Source: Planctomycetota bacterium (lineage in GTDB: Bacteria; Planctomycetota; Brocadiia; Brocadiales; Brocadiaceae). Taken from it: 11,289 bases of DNA. The notes beneath the pieces are model-generated. The model was not told the DNA's origin. It did no database searches and was given only the letters and a program-made list of their open reading frames with translations. The DNA is taken from contig JAHFOW010000077.1 of the NCBI GenBank assembly GCA_023261465.1, positions 1 to 11,289 on the forward strand. The letters run 5' to 3'. Of this stretch, positions 5,845-11,289 are shown in pieces; the stretch's first letter is position 1, and each line of letters opens with the position of its first letter. A program made the translations under genes and the position numbers.

Positions 5845-7457
5845 AAAAGCACACAGAGCCTAAAAGATACCTTATTTCCATTGATAGCCATACCTTTCCG
5901 CATGTCTTTACCGACATATTAATCATTGGCAGCGGGGTGGCCGGCCTCAACGCAGCCATGCAGGCTGCAAGGCATAATTCCGTGCTCATTATCACAAAAG
6001 ACAAGATCGACGAAAACAATACCGCGTATGCCCAGGGCGGCATAGCCGTGGCGTTGGCAGATAGGGACTCAATAACCAAACATGTAAAAGATACCCTGGA
6101 TGCAGGTCAGGGTTTGTGTGATACAGCTATGGTGAAAACAATCGTGAGCGAAGGCCCCAAACGGGTAAAGGAGTTAATCGAATATGGCGCTGCATTTGAT
6201 AAAGAAGACGACCACCTGATTTTTACACAGGAAGGCGGCCACCACTTTCCCCGTATCATCCGCGCCAAGGGTGATTCTACGGGCAAGGAAGTAGAATTTA
6301 CCCTTATCCGCAGGGTACAGGTAAATGAAAATATAAAAATCTTTGAGCATACTTTTGCTATCGATCTTATTACAAAGGATGGCGTTTGCCATGGCGTAAT
6401 TGCCTGGCACGGGACGAAGGGCACCATGTTAATCTGGGCAAAACAAACAATTCTGGCTACCGGCGGGTGTGGGCAGATTTATCGGGAAACCACAAACCCT
6501 GAAGTAGCAACCGGAGATGGCCTTGCCATGGCATACCGCGCCGGGGCCGCCATCCAGGATATGGAATTTGTCCAATTCCACCCCACCACGCTCTATATTG
6601 CAGGCGCTGTGCGATTTCTTATTTCAGAAACGGTGCGCGGAGAAGGCGGCATATTGAGAAACAAAAAGGGTGACCGGTTTATGCCCAATTACCACCCCCG
6701 GGCTGAACTGGCGCCCAGAGATGTTGTCAGCCAGAGTATTTTAAAAGAAATGCAAAAGACGGATCATACCCACGTCTACCTGGATGTCAGGCATATCCCC
6801 AAAGAAAAATTATACAACCGTTTCCCCAAAATTAATGAGATTTGCGCCTCCTTTGGAATTGATATTGCAAAAGACCTGATCCCCGTACGCCCCAGCGCTC
6901 ATTACATGATTGGCGGAATCAAGGTCAATCGTTTTTTCAAAACGACCGTTAAGCAACTGTATGCCTGCGGAGAGGTGGCTTGTACAGGCATGCACGGCGC
7001 AAATCGTCTCGGCAGCAATTCTCTTCTTGAAGGACTGGTAACAGGCCATAGGGCAGGGATACACGCCTGCATGTCAATCAAAAAGACTAAACATGAATTA
7101 TCTCCCTACAATATACTGGAACCGCTGAGCTCATCGAAAAAAAGCTGGTTAGATCTGGAAGATATCGGGGATTCCCTGAAAAGTCTGATGTGGAGAGACG
7201 TTGGAATTGAACGTGACGAACGGCACCTGCTGGAGGCCGAAGAAATGATCGAGATGTGGTGCAGCTATGTTATGGACAAGGAGTTTTCAAGCCCAACAGG
7301 CTGGCAGCTCCAGAACATGCTGCTGATATCAAGACTCATTGCCGTCTCTGCGCGAAAACGAAGGGAATCGCGTGGCGCCCACCATCGCACTGACTACCCG
7401 CGCCCCGATGATACCCATTGGAAGAAACATATCGTCATCAGGAAATCAAATGGCTGA
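5841..7457 (+). CDS. nadB: L-aspartate oxidase
   Basis: A flavoprotein of 538 residues that oxidises L-aspartate to iminoaspartate, the first step of de novo NAD synthesis; NadA then makes quinolinate. It belongs to the succinate dehydrogenase/fumarate reductase flavoprotein family, and in anaerobes fumarate can serve as electron acceptor. The FAD motif GSGVAGLNAA is at residues 30-39, followed by the substrate-loop signature AYAQGGIA (62-69) and the second FAD region ATGG (206-209). The active-site landmarks of the family are all present: QFHPT (His247), RGEGG (266-270), ELAPRD (Arg293), SAHYMIGG (His354) and GEVACTGMHGANRLGSNSLLE (starting at 377). The C-terminal helical domain ends with RKRRESRGAHHRTDYP, as in NadB rather than SdhA. 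About 20 residues precede the usual start, and no ribosome site precedes this ATG. No nadA or nadC is adjacent. I see no clear terminator after it. Confidence 0.95.
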   Translation: MKKHTEPKRYLISIDSHTFPHVFTDILIIGSGVAGLNAAMQAARHNSVLIITKDKIDENNTAYAQGGIAVALADRDSITKHVKDTLDAGQGLCDTAMVKTIVSEGPKRVKELIEYGAAFDKEDDHLIFTQEGGHHFPRIIRAKGDSTGKEVEFTLIRRVQVNENIKIFEHTFAIDLITKDGVCHGVIAWHGTKGTMLIWAKQTILATGGCGQIYRETTNPEVATGDGLAMAYRAGAAIQDMEFVQFHPTTLYIAGAVRFLISETVRGEGGILRNKKGDRFMPNYHPRAELAPRDVVSQSILKEMQKTDHTHVYLDVRHIPKEKLYNRFPKINEICASFGIDIAKDLIPVRPSAHYMIGGIKVNRFFKTTVKQLYACGEVACTGMHGANRLGSNSLLEGLVTGHRAGIHACMSIKKTKHELSPYNILEPLSSSKKSWLDLEDIGDSLKSLMWRDVGIERDERHLLEAEEMIEMWCSYVMDKEFSSPTGWQLQNMLLISRLIAVSARKRRESRGAHHRTDYPRPDDTHWKKHIVIRKSNG

Positions 7458-7537
7458 TAGTCCGACTTGCCTCAGATGCATTTCACCCTGGTTCTTTCTT
7501 TTTCTCTCTTTATTTTCAGGGGTTACGACATTTTCCC

Positions 7538-7566
7538 TTGACAACTTTTATTCCAGTTATTAAATT
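7538..7566 (+). promoter_or_regulatory. sigma-70-type promoter upstream of the YjbQ gene
   Basis: A perfect -35 box TTGACA (7538-7543) is followed after exactly 17 bases by TAAATT (7561-7566, four of six to the -10 consensus). Transcription would start near 7573, leaving about 170 bases of leader before the ATG at 7743. It may also drive the oxidoreductase-metV block downstream, since no terminator is obvious in between. Confidence 0.6.
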
Positions 7567-7742
7567 AGTTTCTCTTTATTATTAATATTGAGAAAAGTCG
7601 TTTTCGTTCAGTACCTTAAATTAGGCTGCCTGCGGCAGCGAGTTTTTATGGAGGGCGAAGTGGTAATTTGCTCGTAACGAAGCACCGCTTCATTCTACAA
7701 CTTTGAATTTCCGGAACATTTAACGAAAGAAGTCCATTTTCT
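7567..7742 (+). other. long leader of the YjbQ gene with two possible hairpins
   Basis: The leader holds a compact hairpin GCTGCC/GGCAGC (7625-7630 with 7634-7639, loop TGC) followed by GAGTTTTT, which could be a weak terminator or attenuator. A second stem, GAAGTGGT (7657-7664) with ACCGCTTC (7684-7691), has one G-U pair. The two may be unrelated. I recognise no known riboswitch; in particular I see no convincing thiamine-pyrophosphate aptamer core, although YjbQ proteins have been linked to thiamine phosphate. Confidence 0.3.
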
Positions 7743-8156
7743 ATGAAATTTTTTACCGAATATATGACCTTTAACACCAGAAAACGCCGTGAGTTTTTAA
7801 ATATCACGAGGGATGTTGAAAATGTGCTGCAAAAGAGTGGTATTAAAGAAGGTATGATCCTCGTTTCCGCCATGCACATAACGTCCGGTGTTTTCGTTAA
7901 TGACGCAGAGCCAGGCCTTCATCGCGATATTGAAGAATGGCTTTTGAAGCTGATCCCCGAAGGGCACGATTACTATCACCACAGGATGGGGGAGGTGAAT
8001 GGAGACGCACATCTCAGAAACCTGTTGATTGGACATCAGACCATTGTACCCGTAACAAATGGGAAGCTGGATCTCGGCCCCTGGCAGCGTATATTTTATG
8101 CCGAATTTGACGGACAGCGGGACAAGAAACTCATTATTAAGGTTATGGGTGAGTAA
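7743..8156 (+). CDS. yjbQ: YjbQ family protein (UPF0047)
   Basis: A 137-residue cytosolic protein, the usual full length for the family. The family signature is complete: the MKFFTEYMTFNTRKRREFLNIT-type start, MHITSGVFVND (42-54, His45), the DYYHH region (76-80), DAHLRNLLIG (88-97), GKLDLGPWQ (107-115) and EFDGQR (121-126), ending KVMGE. The conserved histidines near 45, 79/80 and 90 probably bind a metal at a subunit interface. Family members are annotated as secondary thiamine-phosphate synthases because E. coli YjbQ can replace ThiE weakly; the true physiological role is unsettled. The ribosome site is weak (a GA-rich AAAGAAG at 7725-7731). It stands 132 bases before the oxidoreductase gene on the same strand; no terminator is evident, so a shared transcript is possible. 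Confidence 0.9.
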   Translation: MKFFTEYMTFNTRKRREFLNITRDVENVLQKSGIKEGMILVSAMHITSGVFVNDAEPGLHRDIEEWLLKLIPEGHDYYHHRMGEVNGDAHLRNLLIGHQTIVPVTNGKLDLGPWQRIFYAEFDGQRDKKLIIKVMGE

Positions 8157-8288
8157 CGGGATTTGGCAAAATTCACCTATGCAATAAGGTTTTATATGAG
8201 AACGAATAAGTATTACCGTGACGGCAATGCAGTTTTTGAAACGAATAAAAAAATTTATACTAAAAAATGTTAAATAAAATATGTAACC

Positions 8289-10382
8289 ATGGCAACAAAT
8301 ACGACATGTACAAAATCTGACAAAAACATGAATGAAGAGGCGCCGTGCATTCTGGCCTGTCCCATACGGCAGGATGCGCGCGATTATGTTCAACTTATTG
8401 CCAGAGGCCGTTTCAACGAGGCATTTCGGCTGGTAAGAGAGAGAAATCCTCTCCCTTCTGCCTGCGGTCGTATTTGTACCCATCCCTGCGAAACGAAGTG
8501 CCGGAGAAATAGCACGGAAGCCCCCATTGCAATCGCATGGCTTAAACGTTTTTTGGGCGATAACTATTCTGAAGAAACAAGAAAGACAACTACCGAAAAA
8601 TATCCGGAAAAAATTGCCGTCATTGGCGCAGGACCAGCCAGCCTGGCAGCAGCTAATGACCTGGCCCTTCTAGGATATTCATGTACCATTTTTGAGTCCA
8701 ACCCCACGCCCGGTGGTATGCTCCGTATGGGCGTGCCAACCTACCGTTTGCCACGCATGGCAATTGACAAAGACGTGGAATACATTAAAAAGCTGGGGGT
8801 GGAAATCAAATATAATACAACTTTGGGCGTGGATATCACCTTCGATAGCTTAAAAAAGGACGGGTATTCGGTTATCTTTATTGGCGTGGGACTGCTCGAA
8901 AGCCGTTCCTTAAATATCGAGGGTGTAAACCTTGACGGCGTGCTGAAGGGCGTTACCTTTTTAAATGAGGTAAATACAACAGGACGCGCAAGGATTGGCA
9001 GAAATGTGCTGGTCATTGGCGGAGGCGCGGTTGCCATGGACTGTGCACGCACTGCCTTACGTTTGAAACCGGACAAAGTATCCGTTGCCTGCCTTGAATC
9101 ACGCAAGGAAATGCCGACGACCGACTTCGAGATCGAGGAGGCCGTTCACGAGGGCGTGATATTAAACAACTCCGTGGGGCCGAAACGCATTCTCGGAAAG
9201 GGCGGCAGGGTGTGTGGCCTGGAGACCCTTAAGGTTAAATATGTCTTTGATGATCAAAAACGCTTTAATCCTGCATTCCACGAAGGTTCTGAGTCGGTTA
9301 TAGAGGCAGACACTATCATTTTGGCAATAGGCCAGATGTCAAATCTTTCCTTCTTAAAAGGACAGGAAGGCATTCAGGTAACCCGGGGTGGCACGATTAT
9401 CGCGAATCCGAATACCCTGAGCACCTCTGTCCATGGCATATATGCAGGTGGTGACGTTGTGTTGGGACGCGGAACTATGACGGAAGGTATGGCGCAGGGC
9501 AAAAAAGCTGCAATTGCCATCCATAATGCCCTGAGAAATGCATCGCTTAAAGACGCGAAATGGGCTGAAAAACCCGCAGTACCCGATCTTGCCTCATCCA
9601 GAATCCCCCTCATCAGGAAAGAGCAAAAGCAGGAAATGCCTGCCATGTCTTTAGATAAAAGGTTGAGCAACTTTGACGAGGTCGAATTTGGATTTTTACA
9701 CAATGCAGCGGTGAGAGAGGCGCAACGGTGCATGAACTGCGGCGCGGGCGCAATCGTGGACGATAATTTATGCGTGGGATGCATTACCTGTGTGAGGGTC
9801 TGTCCTTTTGAAGTGCCGAAAATTAAAAGGGGGGATACGACGGCTTATATTGATGGGGATTGCCAGTCCTGCGGTTTGTGTATTGTGGAATGTCCTGCCA
9901 AAGCCATTAGCTTTAAAACGTCCTATGAAGACCGTGGCAAAGATACCCTGGAAACCATATTTCAGGATAAATTTATCCAGGGTATAAAACCGCTTATTAT
10001 CCATTTTTATTGTCAATATGGTGAATATTACAATGAAGATACAACCACGACAGCAGGCGATTTACTCCTTAAGAATGTCAAACGGGTAGGTGTATTAGGA
10101 CTGGGGAAGGTTGATCCTTCATTATATCTGAGGGCCTTTGAGTTAGGAGCTCATGGGGTATTGGTAACGGCATGCAAGGACGATACCTGTCACTTCTGTA
10201 AAGAGCGCGAATGGATTGAAAGACGTGCAAAATATACCACCCACCTTCTTGCCGGGTTGGGGATGGATACCAGACGATTTAAAACTCATTTTGTGTCTTT
10301 ACAGGATGATAAAGAAATTGTCGAAATTTCCTTTAATATGATCGAAGAACTGCGAAATCTCACAGAGGCTCAAATGAGGTAA
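8289..10382 (+). CDS. FAD/NAD(P)-dependent Fe-S oxidoreductase (GltD/NfnB-like) fused to 2x[4Fe-4S] and MvhD-like domain
   Basis: A 697-residue cytosolic electron-transfer protein. Residues 20-72 form the N-terminal Fe-S helical domain of the GltD/DPD type (Cys20, Cys24, Cys59, Cys63, Cys67, Cys71). The FAD motif GAGPASL is at 113-119, PGGMLRMGVP at 141-150, the nucleotide-binding GGGAVAMD at 244-251, and the second FAD motif YAGGDV at 385-390. Two ferredoxin motifs follow: Cys495/498/501/505 and Cys525/528/531/535. An MvhD-like domain (about 566-690) has Cys575, KVDP, ELGAHGVLV and CKDDTCHFC (629-637). By analogy it should move electrons between NAD(P)H, ferredoxin and the downstream MetV. 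ATG 8289 is the first start after an in-frame TAA at 8271 but has no Shine-Dalgarno sequence; Met14 is an alternative. The metV gene begins five bases after its stop. The electron donor, and whether the protein bifurcates, cannot be read from sequence. Confidence 0.88.
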   Translation: MATNTTCTKSDKNMNEEAPCILACPIRQDARDYVQLIARGRFNEAFRLVRERNPLPSACGRICTHPCETKCRRNSTEAPIAIAWLKRFLGDNYSEETRKTTTEKYPEKIAVIGAGPASLAAANDLALLGYSCTIFESNPTPGGMLRMGVPTYRLPRMAIDKDVEYIKKLGVEIKYNTTLGVDITFDSLKKDGYSVIFIGVGLLESRSLNIEGVNLDGVLKGVTFLNEVNTTGRARIGRNVLVIGGGAVAMDCARTALRLKPDKVSVACLESRKEMPTTDFEIEEAVHEGVILNNSVGPKRILGKGGRVCGLETLKVKYVFDDQKRFNPAFHEGSESVIEADTIILAIGQMSNLSFLKGQEGIQVTRGGTIIANPNTLSTSVHGIYAGGDVVLGRGTMTEGMAQGKKAAIAIHNALRNASLKDAKWAEKPAVPDLASSRIPLIRKEQKQEMPAMSLDKRLSNFDEVEFGFLHNAAVREAQRCMNCGAGAIVDDNLCVGCITCVRVCPFEVPKIKRGDTTAYIDGDCQSCGLCIVECPAKAISFKTSYEDRGKDTLETIFQDKFIQGIKPLIIHFYCQYGEYYNEDTTTTAGDLLLKNVKRVGVLGLGKVDPSLYLRAFELGAHGVLVTACKDDTCHFCKEREWIERRAKYTTHLLAGLGMDTRRFKTHFVSLQDDKEIVEISFNMIEELRNLTEAQMR

Positions 10383-10387
10383 ATTAA

Positions 10388-11062
10388 ATGATTGTAGCGT
10401 CATCAAAACAATTTCAGGAAATCAAGCAGATGCTCTCTGGCTTCAAAAAGGTCTGCGTGCTGGGATGTGGTTCCTGTGTAACAATATGTCATACGGGCGG
10501 TGAAAAACAGGTCACAGAACTTGCTATGCAACTCCGCCTCGCCGCAAAATTGGAAGGCAGGGAACTCGAGGTCATTGAAAATTCAACACTCCGTCAGTGT
10601 GAGTGGGAATTTATCGACGACATAAAAGAAGTCATTAAAGATTGCGACGCCGTTGTTTCCATCGCCTGTGGTGTTGGCGTACAGTATATGGCCGAAAAAT
10701 TTCCTAAAATAAGGATATTTCCCGGTGTAAATACCACCTTTATGGGTGGCCCTGTCGAACAGGGTGTTTTCTGGGAACGGTGTGCAGGTTGTGGCAACTG
10801 TATTCTGGGAACAACGGGAGGTCTGTGCCCGGTAAGCCGGTGTGCAAAAAGCCTCCTTAACGGGCCTTGCGGCGGTTCTCAAAATGGAAGGTGCGAGGTC
10901 TCGGCAGAAACCCCTTGTGTATGGCATCAGATATATGACCAGTTGGATACCCAGCAACTCCTGGCAACAATGGAAAGGATTGTGCCGCCCAAAGACTGGT
11001 CAACGGGCATGGAAAATCATCCGCGAAGGATGGTGCTTGAACATCTGGTAATGAAAAAATAA
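10388..11062 (+). CDS. metV: MetV-like methylenetetrahydrofolate reductase partner (MTHFR C-terminal Cys-rich domain)
   Basis: A 224-residue cysteine-rich protein. The N-terminal half has VCVLGCGSCVTICHTGG (22-38, Cys23/27/30/34) and an alpha/beta part with DCDAVVSIACG (85-95). The C-terminal half has RCAGCGNC (131-138) and the family signature GGLCPVSRCAKSLLNGPCGG (144-163), then NGRCEV (166-171) and the conserved Cys177-Trp179. This is the MTHFR_C / MetV family, whose Fe-S or zinc-binding proteins pair with MetF to reduce methylene-THF to methyl-THF in the Wood-Ljungdahl pathway. The start is supported by GAGG at 10376-10379, inside the end of the upstream gene, and by the five-base gap, which indicates translational coupling. 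The electron path is therefore likely from the upstream flavoprotein to MetV. No metF is in the window, and the downstream neighbour is a HicB-type gene instead. Confidence 0.9.
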   Translation: MIVASSKQFQEIKQMLSGFKKVCVLGCGSCVTICHTGGEKQVTELAMQLRLAAKLEGRELEVIENSTLRQCEWEFIDDIKEVIKDCDAVVSIACGVGVQYMAEKFPKIRIFPGVNTTFMGGPVEQGVFWERCAGCGNCILGTTGGLCPVSRCAKSLLNGPCGGSQNGRCEVSAETPCVWHQIYDQLDTQQLLATMERIVPPKDWSTGMENHPRRMVLEHLVMKK

Positions 11063-11075
11063 AGGAATAATCCCT

Positions 11076-11289
11076 ATGTTAACAGAGTATATACAGAAGG
11101 CAATGGAACATGCCCATTATGAGATAATCGAGGACGAAGGAAAATACTGGGGAGAGATTCCCAACTTTCAGGGTGTATGGGGGCGGGAGGAAAGCCTTGA
11201 GAAATGCAGGGAAGAGCTGAGAGAGGCTTTGGAAGAATGGATTATCTTCAGATTAAAAAACAATCTTGAACTGCCTACAGTTGAAGGAA
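11076..11289 (+). CDS. hicB: HicB-family antitoxin, 3' end cut by the window
   Basis: The frame from ATG 11076 stays open for 71 codons to the window end. It begins MLTEYIQKAMEHAHYEI and contains the HicB core: EDEGKYWGEIPNFQGVWG, then ESLEKCREELREALEEWI, then LPTVEG. HicB-like (UPF0150) proteins have a partial RNase H-like fold and neutralise the HicA mRNA interferase. The length seen is already near the size of short HicB proteins, so little is likely missing. AAGGA at 11062-11066, nine bases before the ATG, serves as ribosome site. The gene starts 13 bases after the metV stop, so it is probably on the same transcript. Whether hicA follows cannot be seen; orphan HicB homologues are common. 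Confidence 0.85.
   Translation, partial: MLTEYIQKAMEHAHYEIIEDEGKYWGEIPNFQGVWGREESLEKCREELREALEEWIIFRLKNNLELPTVEG

Noticed and set aside
6107..6427. 106-codon minus-strand frame inside nadB
   Set aside because: Fully antisense to a conserved part of nadB and overlaps another such frame; no independent support.
8157..8288. A separate promoter between the YjbQ gene and the oxidoreductase
   Set aside because: TTGAAA and TATACT are present but only 14 bases apart, too close for a normal sigma-70 promoter. Nothing else in this AT-rich spacer stands out.
7797..8483. 228-codon minus-strand open frame spanning the YjbQ gene and the start of the oxidoreductase
   Set aside because: It crosses two well-supported plus-strand genes and their spacer, and its translation is Cys/Ile/Phe-rich without a recognisable family; chance antisense frame.
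1..11289. CRISPR array, tRNA, rRNA or insertion sequence
   Set aside because: I saw no regularly spaced direct repeats, no tRNA-like cloverleaf, no rRNA-like sequence and no transposase or terminal inverted repeats. The periodic DNA at 3860-5530 is explained by the TPR units.

Overview
The window suggests a Gram-negative, anaerobic or facultatively anaerobic bacterium. Two or three exported proteins, including a DegP-type protease, point to a periplasm. A MetV-type protein beside a flavin/iron-sulfur/MvhD-like fusion points to one-carbon (Wood-Ljungdahl/acetyl-CoA type) metabolism. The general look resembles anammox Planctomycetota (Brocadiales) or other deep anaerobic lineages such as Nitrospirota or Desulfobacterota: moderate GC, AT-rich intergenic DNA, a large TPR protein, Fe-S flavoproteins and a HicB-type gene in an operon. 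That placement is inference only; the window holds no rRNA or other taxonomic marker.

Layout. Positions 1-231 are very AT-rich, with no convincing gene and one perfect inverted repeat; a doubtful 69-codon ORF follows. A Do-family serine protease (degP-like, minus strand, 550-2118) ends at a strong hairpin terminator and is read from a near-consensus promoter. Divergently, an exported protein with a degenerate phospholipase-D (PLD) domain and two tandem copies of a C-terminal module (2324-3745) is followed 30 bases later by an exported protein of 16 TPRs (3776-5608). Next come a palindromic intergenic repeat, a possible small leader ORF and nadB (5841-7457, NAD biosynthesis). A near-consensus promoter at 7538-7566 with a long leader then precedes a YjbQ-family gene (7743-8156). 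The last block is a 697-residue flavin/Fe-S oxidoreductase fused to two [4Fe-4S] motifs and an MvhD-like domain (8289-10382), then metV (10388-11062), then a HicB-type antitoxin gene cut by the window end (11076 onward).

How the genes work together. The degP / PLD-like / TPR region looks like a cell-envelope module with divergent control. The 8289-11062 pair looks like a compact electron-transfer partner for a methylenetetrahydrofolate reductase. In Moorella the comparable job is done by separate HdrABC and MvhD subunits with MetVF; here the flavin, ferredoxin and MvhD-like parts sit on one chain, the MvhD-like part has lost cysteines, and no metF is in view. This is the part of the window most worth following up. 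nadB and the YjbQ gene are ordinary by themselves.
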